Shown piece after piece: positions 1-8,059 of a DNA stretch of 64,000 bases. The stretch lies in NCBI RefSeq assembly GCF_032594355.1, contig NZ_CP131061.1, forward strand, positions 806,001 through 870,000, read 5' to 3'. A program made the translations under genes and the position numbers. This stretch comes from Methanolapillus ohkumae (GTDB taxonomy: Archaea; Halobacteriota; Methanosarcinia; Methanosarcinales; Methanosarcinaceae). Positions within the stretch are counted from its first letter, which is position 1; the number at the start of each line of letters is the position of its first letter. The notes under the pieces were generated by a model. The model was not told the origin of the DNA. It saw only the letters and a program-made list of their open reading frames with translations, and did no database searches.

Positions 1-232
1 CAATCGCGTCGGCACCCATGGCTTTCGCATCCTCAATCATTCGGTCATAAGATTGTTCGCGGGCTTCGGCCAACATTTTTGTGTATTCGTAAATTTCGCC
101 GCCGACTATGTTTCTAAATCCGGCCATAATGTCTTTTCCGAGGTGGCGAGCACGGACGGTGTTTCCGCGTGCGATGCCGACAATTTCCTCGACTTCGTAA
201 TTTGAAAAATTATCTTGGGTGGTGGTTAACAT
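1..232 (-). CDS. UPF0145 (YbjQ) family protein, C-terminus outside window
   Basis: The 77 visible codons start at ATG 230-232 and run off the left edge. The protein begins MLTTTQDNFSNYEVEEIVGI and continues with RGNTVRARHLGKDI, GGEIYEYTKMLAEAREQ and DAKAMGADAI. This is the N-terminal pattern of the YbjQ/UPF0145 family: small soluble proteins that usually form ring-shaped oligomers and are sometimes described as heavy-metal binding. No reaction is established. It lies at the head of a minus-strand run and is followed, in transcription order, by whatever is left of the window. Family assignment is secure; function is unknown. Confidence 0.85.
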   Translation of the reverse strand, partial: MLTTTQDNFSNYEVEEIVGIARGNTVRARHLGKDIMAGFRNIVGGEIYEYTKMLAEAREQSYDRMIEDAKAMGADAI

Positions 233-310
233 TTTCGTTCCTCATATTGTTTTTTGTTTTTAATTTGTTTTTTATTTTTAACAAATTTGTTATTTTCACT
301 TTTATTATTT

Positions 311-454
311 TTACTTTTTTATATTTTTATATTTCTTTTCTTCCTGATCCTTTTGCCGGTCATTGACCGCTTTAATTAAAAGCAAGGCTGCGCCGACAAA
401 GACGGCGAACACAATAAAAAAGTATATTAAAACAAAGACGAGCGCTGACATCAT
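311..454 (-). CDS. Small single-pass membrane protein (47 aa)
   Basis: The reading frame opens with two adjacent ATG codons (449-454) and ends at TAA 311-313. It gives a 47-residue protein: a hydrophobic segment of about 25 residues (roughly positions 3-28, rich in F, V, I, L and A) and then a short charged tail (KAVNDRQKDQEEKKYKNIKK). This is the layout of a one-helix membrane protein with a cytoplasmic basic tail. It lies 13 nt downstream of the ubiquitin-fold gene on the same strand, and a purine-rich AAGGATAAGAG precedes the start. I do not recognise a family. Confidence 0.55.
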   Translation of the reverse strand: MMSALVFVLIYFFIVFAVFVGAALLLIKAVNDRQKDQEEKKYKNIKK

Positions 455-467
455 TTTTCTCTTATCC

Positions 468-695
468 TTATTGGTCGAATACGACTTTTAAAATTTGAAT
501 TTTTCCGCCGTCGATGACATCATCATACGGCACCGGCTTTTTGTTGTTAAATACCAAAACGGTTTCCTCGTTGATTCCCAATTTCTTCAGCAAACCCGCA
601 TATGTTTCGTTTTCTGAGATTTCGATTTCTCGCTCTGTTTTTTTTCCGTTTTGGTCGATTTCGATTGAAATTTTTGAATGAGCCAATAAAATCAC
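468..695 (-). CDS. MoaD/ThiS-like ubiquitin-fold protein lacking the C-terminal Gly-Gly
   Basis: A 75-residue beta-grasp protein starting at GTG 693-695 (AGGATTTCA precedes it). The strand-helix-strand layout fits ThiS/MoaD and archaeal SAMP proteins: SKISIEID, REIEISENETYAGLLKKLGI, ETVLVFNNKKPVPYDDVIDG, then GKIQILKVV. In working sulfur carriers or protein modifiers the chain ends in Gly-Gly, which is adenylated. Here it ends VVFDQ, so the usual activation chemistry is impossible unless the tail is processed. It is probably co-transcribed with the small membrane protein downstream. It could be a structural paralogue or a carrier that lost its tail; the fold is likely and the function open. 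Confidence 0.7.
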   Translation of the reverse strand: MILLAHSKISIEIDQNGKKTEREIEISENETYAGLLKKLGINEETVLVFNNKKPVPYDDVIDGGKIQILKVVFDQ

Positions 696-803
696 TGAAA
701 TCCTATAAGTGTCCTTTTCGGTTTTATAATTTTCTTACGCAAAAAATATTTTTCAAAAAATGAAATTTTATTTTGAAAACTCGGGAAAATTCACTCTAAA
801 AAC

Positions 804-811
804 CTTTAAAT
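804..811 (+). promoter_or_regulatory. Probable TATA box for the L15e-led operon
   Basis: CTTTAAAT lies in the AT-rich divergent region, about 113 nt before the L15e start, with purines just upstream (GAAAATTCAC). It is the best archaeal TATA-like match on this strand between the ubiquitin-fold gene and L15e. It implies a leader of roughly 85 nt. Confidence 0.4.
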
Positions 812-923
812 GCAATGACGCAATTATTGGACACCTGTTTCATTTCGGGATACGTCCCGTTGGAATGTGGCTGACAAAATGAAAAGCCGAACCGTGAAAC
901 TAAAAATCAAATGGTGAAACAAA

Positions 924-1514
924 TTGGTAAAATCTTTTTATGGATACGTCAGAGACGCCTGGAAAAAACCGGAAGAATCTTACGTTGACGAACTTAGATG
1001 GGAACGCCTCCAAGTGTGGAGACGCTCCGGCTCCGTAACAAGAGTAGAACGCCCGACCAGAATCGACCGTGCCCGCTCCCTCGGCTACAAAGCCAAGCAG
1101 GGCATCATTGTCGTCCGTGTGAAAGTCAGAAGAGGAGGACTCCGTCAAGCGAGATACATCCGCGGAAGACGCACACACAACATGGGAATGAGCAAAACCA
1201 CTGCCGGAAAAAGCATCCAGCGCATTTGTGAAGAACGCGCCGGCCGCAAGTACCCGAACCTGGAAGTTCTCAACTCCTACTGGGTTGGCGAAGATGGAAA
1301 ATTCAAGTGGTACGAAGTCATTCTCGTTGACCCGAGCCACCCGGTGATCCAAAGCGACAAACACCTCAACTGGGTTTGCAAAGGCGCAAACCGTGGAAGA
1401 GCTCAGCGCGGTTTGACCAGCGCCGGAAAGAAAGGACGTGGTTTGACCATCCGTGGAAACGGATCGGAAAAACAAAGACCGAGCCTTCGCGCCAACAGGG
1501 ACAGAGGAAAGTGA
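924..1514 (+). CDS. rpl15e: Large ribosomal subunit protein eL15 (L15e)
   Basis: A 196-residue basic protein, full length for archaeal L15e. Conserved stretches are KSFYGYVRDAWKKPEE, ELRWERLQVWRR, RPTRIDRARSLGYKAKQG, RRTHNMG, LNSYWVGEDGKFKWYE and the C-terminal RGLTSAGKKGRGL. eL15 is a 50S subunit protein that contacts 23S rRNA. The start is TTG at 924: a nearby ATG at 911 is out of frame, and the family begins at xKSFY. It is the first gene of the exosome superoperon; its TGA overlaps the GTG start of the next gene, so translation is probably coupled. Confidence 0.97.
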   Translation: MVKSFYGYVRDAWKKPEESYVDELRWERLQVWRRSGSVTRVERPTRIDRARSLGYKAKQGIIVVRVKVRRGGLRQARYIRGRRTHNMGMSKTTAGKSIQRICEERAGRKYPNLEVLNSYWVGEDGKFKWYEVILVDPSHPVIQSDKHLNWVCKGANRGRAQRGLTSAGKKGRGLTIRGNGSEKQRPSLRANRDRGK

Positions 1515-1960
1515 TTCATCATATCAATTTCCGTGTGATTTCACACGCAACAGAAGAATTATCCGGAGTCCGAAAGGCTCTGGATTTTTTTTTAACCCCT
1601 TGTCTTTCTCCCAAAGACAATTTATCCGAATTAGTGGAAACGGTGTCCGGTGAAGGGCATTTCGGGAACCCGATTACCATTCTGACCGCCGAATTGAAAA
1701 AAAACAGTTCGTGCATGAAATTTTCCAAATTTTTCCAAGAACATCTCACCGACGGCGACCGCGAACTTCTCCGGTCTCAAATGCCCGAGCGGCTGGACGA
1801 TGACTTGAATTTTTACATGCGTTTTTCAAAACAAGATGCTGCTCTCGGACAACTTCGGTTGACGGAATCTTCCGATGCTATTTTCGTCAAAGTCAAAATC
1901 GAAACGTATCCCAAATGTTGGGAAAAAGCAGGACTCATCGTGGAGGAATTATTTGGCTGA
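1511..1960 (+). CDS. COG1325-type archaeal RNA-binding protein (exosome-associated cluster)
   Basis: 149 residues from GTG 1511, overlapping the L15e stop by 4 nt. It begins VIHHINFRVISHATEELSGV and continues with ETVSGEGHFGNPI, LTAELKKNSS, SQMPERLDDDLNFYMRFSKQ. This matches the small archaeal family placed between L15e and RNase P subunits and described as a predicted exosome or RNA-binding subunit (COG1325). The biochemical role is not established; position next to RNase P and exosome genes suggests RNA processing. Length is normal for the family. It ends 8 nt inside the start of the next gene, so expression is coupled on both sides. Confidence 0.85.
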   Translation: MIHHINFRVISHATEELSGVRKALDFFLTPCLSPKDNLSELVETVSGEGHFGNPITILTAELKKNSSCMKFSKFFQEHLTDGDRELLRSQMPERLDDDLNFYMRFSKQDAALGQLRLTESSDAIFVKVKIETYPKCWEKAGLIVEELFG

Positions 1961-3062
1961 ACATTCTTCTCCTCCGCTTTTTGATTCTTCTTCTTCTCGC
2001 CCCCTGCCGCGCCGGTCTTTTGATTTTGTTTTTTCATCCCTCTTTGAAAAGCAATCTTCTGCGGCCAGTTCTGCATCCGGTTCCGTACCGAGTTTAGAAC
2101 TCGGGTCCGCACTCGATTCTGCATCCGGTTCCGCATCCGGCTCAGTAATCGATTCTACATCCTGTTCCGTATCCGACTCAGTAATCGATTCCATATCCGG
2201 CTCAGTGCCTGCTTTCGCACATGGTTCCTCATCCGGCTCGGCACTGGATTCCGCGCCCTGTTCTGCAGCCCGCTCGGATGCCTCTTTTAATGCGGAAATG
2301 TGCAAATCCGTGTTTTCTCTTCTCCATGCGTTTCATTTTTCCGATTTGATTCTTTTTAAGTCGGTCGGCTCCGATTTTTCGGATTCGGATTTTTCTCTTC
2401 TCAAATCCATGTCGGCGGATGCTACTCGTTCGGCTCAGACCTTACATTCCGGACTCGAATTGGTTCCCGCAAGCGTTTCAGATTTGGCATCTCAACTTCA
2501 AAAATACCGGAAAAAAGTTGATTTTTTGGCGGTCCGTTCCGCCGATGAAAAGATTATTCGGACGGCAGCCGAATCCGCTCATGTGGACCTGATCAATCCG
2601 GTTTCCATTTTTCAAAAAGACAAAGGAGCCGGTGGTTTTAGTTTAAATGTCTCGGTCGGCCCCATCAATCACATTGTCGCCAAAATCGCGGCGGATAATC
2701 ATATCGCATTTGGTTTTGATTTTTATCCGTTCCTTCAAACCCGCGGCCTCAAAAGAAGCCGCATATTTTCGGGTGTGATGGAAATGATTCCGGTTCTTCA
2801 AAAATACGATGTCCCGATTATTCTTTTCAGCGGCGCGCCGGCCGTCTATGATCTTCGGGGAATGTATGAACTCATCGCTTTTGGGCAACTTTTAGGATTG
2901 TCCGAAGCAGACGCAAAAAAAGCGGTGACGGATTTTCCCCAAAAAATAATTGAGGAGCGGCGAAAAATCCTGTCCGGCAAAAAACTTTCAAATGGCGTTG
3001 AAATTGTGGAATTTATGAATAATAATTCAGACGGCTTTGAAAAATTGGATAATGATATTTGA
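1953..3062 (+). CDS. rnp3: RNase P protein component 3 (Rpp30) with a large Ser-rich insertion
   Basis: Rpp30 subunit of archaeal RNase P, which trims the 5' leaders of tRNAs. The start is TTG 1953, six bases after GGAGG at 1942-1946; it overlaps the upstream gene's end. The 369-residue product carries the TIM-barrel family signatures near the C-terminus: AAESAHVDLINPVSIF, HIVAKIAADNHIAFGFDFYP, LQKYDVPIILFSGAPAVYDL and FPQKIIEERRK. Usual family length is about 220-250 residues. The excess is one block, about residues 33-112, built from Ser, Ala, Gly, Asp and Val in degenerate 6-12 bp repeats. It sits between the first beta strand (RSFDF) and the first helix. The rest of the barrel appears intact. 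Confidence 0.9.
   Translation: MAEHSSPPLFDSSSSRPLPRRSFDFVFSSLFEKQSSAASSASGSVPSLELGSALDSASGSASGSVIDSTSCSVSDSVIDSISGSVPAFAHGSSSGSALDSAPCSAARSDASFNAEMCKSVFSLLHAFHFSDLILFKSVGSDFSDSDFSLLKSMSADATRSAQTLHSGLELVPASVSDLASQLQKYRKKVDFLAVRSADEKIIRTAAESAHVDLINPVSIFQKDKGAGGFSLNVSVGPINHIVAKIAADNHIAFGFDFYPFLQTRGLKRSRIFSGVMEMIPVLQKYDVPIILFSGAPAVYDLRGMYELIAFGQLLGLSEADAKKAVTDFPQKIIEERRKILSGKKLSNGVEIVEFMNNNSDGFEKLDNDI
2050..2290 (+). repeat. Degenerate Ser/Ala/Gly/Asp-coding short repeats inside rnp3
   Basis: In-frame runs of variants of TCTGCATCCGGTTCC and TCAGTAATCGATTCC alternate across about 240 bp. The translation is a low-complexity S/A/G/D/V segment. Unit length is a multiple of 3, so expansion or contraction would not break the frame. 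Confidence 0.75.
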
Positions 3063-3205
3063 CAACAAACGACGATTGTATTCATTAATCCGGCATTTCA
3101 TTTTAATACAATTAATTCCTTGATTTAATCACTTTTCAATTATTCATTTCAATTATTCATTTCATTATTTCTGAATATTTTTTATCAAAAAAAAGGACTG
3201 TTACT

Positions 3206-3556
3206 TTGGAACCTCTTCTTCCGACTCTCCGAGACCGAAAACGCTATGTTGCCGTCGAAGTTTTCGGCGACGTCTTTGTTTCCCGGGAAGCTTTTATTGC
3301 GGCCGTTTCATCATCCGGAACCACTCTTTTGGGAGATGTCGGTTTTGCCGCGGCCGGAATTTCCGTGTACGGGTTTGAAAATTCCAAAGGAATCGTCAAA
3401 TGCCGTCACACAGCGGTTTCTCAAACCATCGCCGTTTTGGCGTTCATTTCCGCGATTGAAAATCGGCGGGTCATTGTCAAAACGTGGGGTGTTTCCGGAA
3501 CTGTCAAGGGTGCGACCGAAAAATTCCTCTCGGACAAAAATAATCTTAAAACTTAA
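3206..3556 (+). CDS. rnp2: RNase P protein component 2 (Pop5)
   Basis: A 116-residue Pop5-type subunit of RNase P. The N-terminal motif LPTLRDRKRYVAVEVF and the later GISVYGFENSKGIVKCRH and GVSGTVKGATEKFL are diagnostic of archaeal Rnp2, which partners Rpp30 in the catalytic-domain subcomplex. The start is TTG 3206 with AAAAGGACTG just upstream. It lies 143 nt after rnp3; the gap is AT-rich with ATTCATTTCA repeats. Length is normal, with none of the low-complexity expansion seen in its partner Rpp30. Confidence 0.92.
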   Translation: MEPLLPTLRDRKRYVAVEVFGDVFVSREAFIAAVSSSGTTLLGDVGFAAAGISVYGFENSKGIVKCRHTAVSQTIAVLAFISAIENRRVIVKTWGVSGTVKGATEKFLSDKNNLKT

Positions 3557-3678
3557 AACGAAAATTTAAAACTAAAACTTTAAACTAAAACTTAAAACAT
3601 AAAAACAATATTTAAAAACAATCTTTTTTACGGATGGCAAAAACAGAGGGCTTTGACATCCTATTCTTTTGTCCGCAG

Positions 3679-3688
3679 TTTATAAATA
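3679..3688 (+). promoter_or_regulatory. Probable TATA box for psmA
   Basis: TTTATAAATA in the 244-nt gap between rnp2 and psmA, about 113 nt before the ATG. It suggests a second promoter inside the superoperon that serves psmA-SBDS and perhaps the exosome genes. The rest of the gap is A-rich (repeated AAAACTTAAAAC-like units at 3555-3615). Confidence 0.5.
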
Positions 3689-3800
3689 TGAACATCCGGT
3701 TAAATTATCCCATTCCTTATAATTCTATAAAATTAAAATCATATAATAATATTCAAATACATTCGGCTTAAAATAAGTCCGAAAACTTGAGGAGATAAAC

Positions 3801-4601
3801 ATGAGAGAAATGGCCCCCCAAATGTATGACCGCGCCAGTACCGTTTTTAGTCCGGACGGACGGTTGTACCAAGTTGAGTATGCAAGAGAAGCTGTTAAAA
3901 GAGGAACAACAGCCGCCGGACTTAAAGTGATGAACGGGGTGGTTTTGCTTGTGGACAAAAGAGTCACCAGCCGCCTGATTGAGGCCGCCTCCATCGAGAA
4001 AATTTTCCAAATTGACGATCACATCGGTGCCGCCACATCCGGTCTTGTTGCCGACGCGCGCGCTCTTGTCGACCGCGCCCGTGTGGAAGCACAAATCAAC
4101 CGTGTTTCTTATGACGAACCCATCGGTGTTGAAGTCATTTCCAAAAAAATCTGCGACCACAAACAAACCTTTACCCAATACGGCGGAACACGCCCCTATG
4201 GAACATCGCTTTTGATTGCGGGTGTTGAAGACAACATTCCCCGCCTGTTTGAAACTGACCCGAGCGGCGCGCTTTTGGAATACAAAGCCACGGCGATCGG
4301 TGCCGGACGCAGTGCCGTTATTGAATTGTTTGAATCTGTCTACGATGAAAATATGGATTTGGACGATGCGATTTTTTTGGGCGTTGAAGCCTTGTACAAA
4401 GCGGCGGACGGCAAATTTGACCCGCTCACGCTCGAAGTCGGCATTATTACTGTTCCGTTCAAAAATTTCAGAAAATTAACCGCGGATGAAGTTTCCCGGT
4501 TTGCCGACAAGATTTATGAAAAATATCCGAAAATTCCGGAAGAAGACAAGGACGCGAAGAAAAGCGACAAGAAATCCGAGGAAAAGGACAACGATATCTG
4601 A
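3801..4601 (+). CDS. psmA: 20S proteasome alpha subunit
   Basis: 266 residues from ATG 3801, preceded by GAGGAGATAAAC. It has the alpha-type N-terminal gate YDRASTVFSPDGRLYQVEYA, then AVKRGTTAAGLKVMNGVVLL, DDHIGAATSGLVADARALVD and YTQYGGTRPYG-like sequence (FTQYGGTRPYGTSLLIAG). Alpha subunits form the outer gating rings of the cytosolic proteasome and are not themselves proteolytic; the beta subunit is not in this window. The last 30 or so residues are a charged K/E/D tail (EEDKDAKKSDKKSEEKDN) that extends slightly past the typical end. Its place between RNase P and exosome genes is the conserved archaeal arrangement. Confidence 0.97.
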   Translation: MREMAPQMYDRASTVFSPDGRLYQVEYAREAVKRGTTAAGLKVMNGVVLLVDKRVTSRLIEAASIEKIFQIDDHIGAATSGLVADARALVDRARVEAQINRVSYDEPIGVEVISKKICDHKQTFTQYGGTRPYGTSLLIAGVEDNIPRLFETDPSGALLEYKATAIGAGRSAVIELFESVYDENMDLDDAIFLGVEALYKAADGKFDPLTLEVGIITVPFKNFRKLTADEVSRFADKIYEKYPKIPEEDKDAKKSDKKSEEKDNDI

Positions 4602-4660
4602 AAATATGTTTATGGACCGGACCTTTTTGTTTTTCCGATTCAAAATTTGGGGTGATTCGA

Positions 4661-5377
4661 ATGGTTTCTTTGGATGATGCCGTCACAGCTCGGTTAAAGA
4701 AGGGAAGCAAAGAATTTGAAATATTAGTGGATCCGGAATTGGGTCTGGCTTTTAAGCGCGGGGAGCCTGTGGATTTATCCAAGGCTCTTGCCGTTGATTG
4801 TATTTTTGAAAACGCGGGCCGGGGAGACCGGATTGCGGAGGCGGATTTGGAATCCGTTTTTCATACGTGCGATGTTTTAATCATTGCCAAACACATTTTA
4901 GAAGATGGCGAAATCCAGCTCACAAAAGAGCAGCGTAAGCGGTTCTTAGAAGAAAAGAAAAGATTGGTCGTAACCTTTATCGCTCAAAATGCGATAAATC
5001 CTCAGACGATGGCGCCACACCCGCCGCAACGGATTGAAATTGCGATGGAAGAAGCAAAAGTCAATATCGACCCGATGAAAAGTGTCGATGAATTGGTCAC
5101 CCTCACAATGAAAGCAATTCGGCCGCTCATTCCGATTCGGTTTGAGGAAGTCAGTGTCGCTGTTAAAATTCCGGCACTTTACGCCCCGCGGGCGTTTGGA
5201 GAAGTTTCCGGGTTTGGCAAAATGCTCAAGAACGAATGGCAAAAAGATGGGTCTTGGATTGCGGTTATCCGAATTCCGGCCGGTATGCAAACCGATTTTT
5301 ACGCCATGCTGAACCATTTCACAAAAGGGGAAGCGGAAACAAAATTAATAAAGGACGATTCTCCCAAAAAAGACTAA
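4661..5377 (+). CDS. Ribosome maturation protein SBDS homologue
   Basis: 238 residues; ATG 4661 is preferred over GTG 4652 because GGGGTGA is spaced correctly and family members begin MVSLDxAVxARL. Three SBDS domains are visible: N-terminal FYSH domain (about 1-90, KKGSKEFEILVDPELGLAFK), a helical middle (NAINPQTMAPHPPQRIEIAM) and a C-terminal ferredoxin-like domain (from about 165, PIRFEEVSVAVKIPALYA). SBDS works in late 60S-type subunit maturation in eukaryotes; the archaeal protein is linked by context to rRNA processing. Its position directly before rrp4 is standard in archaea. Confidence 0.95.
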   Translation: MVSLDDAVTARLKKGSKEFEILVDPELGLAFKRGEPVDLSKALAVDCIFENAGRGDRIAEADLESVFHTCDVLIIAKHILEDGEIQLTKEQRKRFLEEKKRLVVTFIAQNAINPQTMAPHPPQRIEIAMEEAKVNIDPMKSVDELVTLTMKAIRPLIPIRFEEVSVAVKIPALYAPRAFGEVSGFGKMLKNEWQKDGSWIAVIRIPAGMQTDFYAMLNHFTKGEAETKLIKDDSPKKD

Positions 5378-5542
5378 TCTTTTATCTAAAAAATATCTTT
5401 TTAAAAAATAAAAAATCCTTCTTTTTTTATCTCATTTTTATTTTTCAAGTAAAGGCTTAAAAAAGAAGAGAGCATAAAAGGTCAGGTCAGAGTAGAAAAG
5501 AGAGAGGATAGGAAAAAAGAGAGGATAAGAGAGGATTTTTCA

Positions 5543-6697
5543 ATGGATTCGAAAAAAATTGTCATACCCGGCACGTTGTTGTCGGAAAATCCCGCACGGG
5601 CCGGTTCCGGAACATTTGTGTCCGGCGGCAAAGTTTATGCGTCCGTTTGCGGGTTTGTATCCGAAAAGGATAAAATTTTTGTTCTGCCTTTTTCAGGTCC
5701 GTACCTACCCAAAAAATATGATTTGGTCATCGGATATGTCACGGTGGTCACGCCGTCGAATTGGATTTTTGACATCGGCTGTCCGTATGAAGCGCTTTTG
5801 CACGTTTCGGAATATCCGATTCGAGTGCCTTCAGAAGAAATGCAAAATCATTTCAATGTCGGAGATACCGTTTTGCTCAAAGTGGTGGATGTCAACGCGG
5901 AAATGAAAATCGAAGTCACCTATAAAGGCGACCTTTTGTGTAAAAAATTAAAAACCGGTCGTATCTATGACATTCCGGTGTCTAAAGTTTCGCGTGTGAT
6001 CGGACGGTCCGGTTCCATGATTGCCATGCTCAAAACCAAAACCGGCTGTGAAATTTTTGTCGGAAACAATGGCCGCATTTGGATGAACGGCTCTTTAGAT
6101 GACATGGAAATTCTTTCCCGCGCTCTTTTAAAAATTGAGCGGGATGCCCGTTTATCCGGGCTGACGGATTTGGTCGCGGCTTTCATTGATGAACAATATG
6201 CTCTTTTGGGCGGCGTCTCCTCCAATCCGGCAAAAACAAATTCTTTTGACGCATCCGAATCCGGCGGCTCCTTTGGAATATCTGGAGGCTTCCCGGATGA
6301 TGAAACAGTGTCCGGCGATATCTCAGATGATTTTCAAACACAAGAGGCCGGCTTTAAAAACAAATCTAAACAAAAAGCGGCAGCCGGCGCTTTTAAATCA
6401 AAACGGCCGGGTAAGGTTCCGGCAAAAACATCTCATCCCGGAAAAACACCGGATGCCGTAAAAACAATGGATACGGAAGAGTTAAATTTGTCAAAAACCG
6501 GAGCTTCAAAGCACACACCCCCGAAATCCAATTTTAAAAAACCGGTTAAAACTTCCAAAACGGAAGAGGAACCCGAGGAATCCTTCCCTCCGTCCGGAAG
6601 CGTTTCAAATAAACCCGCCGGGAAAATGAAAAAGCAAGCGGTCCGGTCCTTAAAAAAGAAACCGGTGGAATCCGAAGTAATGAAAATAAGCAATTGA
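5543..6697 (+). CDS. rrp4: Exosome RNA-binding cap subunit Rrp4 with a long basic tail
   Basis: 384 residues from ATG 5543. The core (about 1-230) has the N-terminal domain with IVIPGTLLSENPARAGSGTF, an S1 domain (about 58-128, IGYVTVVTPSNWIFDIG) and a KH domain (about 140-182, VSKVSRVIGRSGSMIAMLKT). These form the RNA entry cap on the Rrp41/Rrp42 ring. Archaeal Rrp4 normally stops near 230-260 residues. Here about 154 further residues follow, low-complexity and rich in Lys, Pro, Ser and Thr (KNKSKQKAAAG, KSKRPGKVPAKT), probably disordered and strongly basic. The preceding 165-nt gap is AT-rich and then purine-rich (AGAGAGGATAGG). Confidence 0.93.
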   Translation: MDSKKIVIPGTLLSENPARAGSGTFVSGGKVYASVCGFVSEKDKIFVLPFSGPYLPKKYDLVIGYVTVVTPSNWIFDIGCPYEALLHVSEYPIRVPSEEMQNHFNVGDTVLLKVVDVNAEMKIEVTYKGDLLCKKLKTGRIYDIPVSKVSRVIGRSGSMIAMLKTKTGCEIFVGNNGRIWMNGSLDDMEILSRALLKIERDARLSGLTDLVAAFIDEQYALLGGVSSNPAKTNSFDASESGGSFGISGGFPDDETVSGDISDDFQTQEAGFKNKSKQKAAAGAFKSKRPGKVPAKTSHPGKTPDAVKTMDTEELNLSKTGASKHTPPKSNFKKPVKTSKTEEEPEESFPPSGSVSNKPAGKMKKQAVRSLKKKPVESEVMKISN

Positions 6698-6767
6698 ACC
6701 TGAAAAATAATAATCGATGGTATTTTATCATTTCAATAAAAGTTATCTATGCAGTGGAGATGTACAA

Positions 6768-8054
6768 ATGAGCTCAAACCAGAATGATGTGGTTTTTTTT
6801 GATGAAAACGGTCTGCGGACAGACGGCCGAAAACCGGATGAGATTCGCCCGATGAAAATTAAAATCGGTGTTCTTTCGCGCGCCAATGGCTCTTGCTATT
6901 TGGAATGGGGCGCAAACAAAGTATTGGCCGCGGTTTACGGTCCCCGTGAAGCGCACCCCAAGCGCACGCAGCGTGCCGGACAAGCGATTATCCGCTACCG
7001 GTACAATATGCAATCTTTTTCGGTGGAAGACCGTGCCCGTCCCGGACCCAGCCGTCGCAGCAGTGAAATTTCTAAAGTCAGCCGGGAGGCATTTGAGCCG
7101 GTCATTATCAGTGATGCTTATCCCAAAGCCGCGATTGACATTTTTGTTGAAGTTTTGCAAGCGGACGCCGGAACCCGGACAGCAGCCATCAATGCGGCTT
7201 CCTTGGCTTTGGTGGATGCCGGAATCCCGATTCGCGGACTTGTATCGGCCTGTGCGGTCGGAAAAGTCGGCGGCAAAATTGTTTTGGATCTCAACAAGCC
7301 GGAAGACAACTATGGCGAAGCGGATTTGCCGATTGCGATGACGGAAGACGGCAAAATTACCCTGGTTCAAATGGATGGCAATTTGTCTCCAAGCGAATTT
7401 GAAGAAGCTATGGAGTTGGTTCAAAAAGGATGCCGCCAAGTTCTTGAAATTCAAAAAGCCGCCCTTATGGAAAAGTTTGCGGCAAATATTGATTTTGATG
7501 AAACAGTTGCGGAAATTGAGGAAGAGGCGGAGGATGACTTTGACGCCGATGAACTTCCGGACGGCTTGACCGATGAGGACATTGAGATGTTTGTCAACAA
7601 TGTTTCCGAACGGTTGGCGAAAGGGGTTTCCGATTTAATCAAAAAATATGAGGAATCCTTAGAAACCGGCGATGGTGATTTGGCAGCCGGGCTTTTTGAA
7701 AATGAGGAGTGTTTAAACGAATTTGTTGAAAACATTGTCTACGATATTGCGGACGGTGCGGATCTTGACGCAGAATTGGATGCGGATTTTGATGCCGACG
7801 AATTGGACATTATCGAAATCACGGATGATGAAATTGATCTCATTGAAATTACCGATGATGAAATTGACATCATTGAAATCACCGACGATGAAATTGACAT
7901 CATTGAAATCACCGACGATGAAATTGACATCATTGAAATCACCGATGATGAAATTGAGATTGAACTCGTGGAAGGCGATGATGTGTTGGATGATGATCGT
8001 GCTGATGATGACGGCAAGAATCGAAAAAATAATGATGATGAAGAGGAGGAGTGA
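6768..8054 (+). CDS. rrp41: Exosome catalytic subunit Rrp41 with a long acidic tail
   Basis: RNase PH-fold phosphorolytic subunit. ATG 6768 is chosen because of GGAG eight bases upstream; an in-frame upstream extension from 6717 has no ribosome site and no family match. The core (1 to about 240) shows GLRTDGRKPDEIRPMKIKIG, RPGPSRRSSEISKVSREAF and the active-site stretch DNYGEADLPIAM. Typical length is about 240-250 residues; this one has 428. The extra 188 residues are very acidic and include five near-identical 10-residue units (DEIDIIEITD). The gene ends in a run of GAGGAGG that doubles as the ribosome-binding site for rrp42. Confidence 0.95.
   Translation: MSSNQNDVVFFDENGLRTDGRKPDEIRPMKIKIGVLSRANGSCYLEWGANKVLAAVYGPREAHPKRTQRAGQAIIRYRYNMQSFSVEDRARPGPSRRSSEISKVSREAFEPVIISDAYPKAAIDIFVEVLQADAGTRTAAINAASLALVDAGIPIRGLVSACAVGKVGGKIVLDLNKPEDNYGEADLPIAMTEDGKITLVQMDGNLSPSEFEEAMELVQKGCRQVLEIQKAALMEKFAANIDFDETVAEIEEEAEDDFDADELPDGLTDEDIEMFVNNVSERLAKGVSDLIKKYEESLETGDGDLAAGLFENEECLNEFVENIVYDIADGADLDAELDADFDADELDIIEITDDEIDLIEITDDEIDIIEITDDEIDIIEITDDEIDIIEITDDEIEIELVEGDDVLDDDRADDDGKNRKNNDDEEEE
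7806..7955 (+). repeat. Five 30-bp tandem units in the rrp41 tail
   Basis: Five consecutive 30-bp units (starting 7806, 7836, 7866, 7896, 7926) encode DIIEITDDEI-type decapeptides. The last three copies are almost identical at DNA level, indicating recent in-frame expansion. Confidence 0.9.
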
Positions 8055-8059
8055 TTCCG

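Noticed and set aside
900..1475. 191-codon minus-strand frame antisense to L15e
   Set aside because: L15e on the plus strand is certain; the antisense frame has no family pattern.
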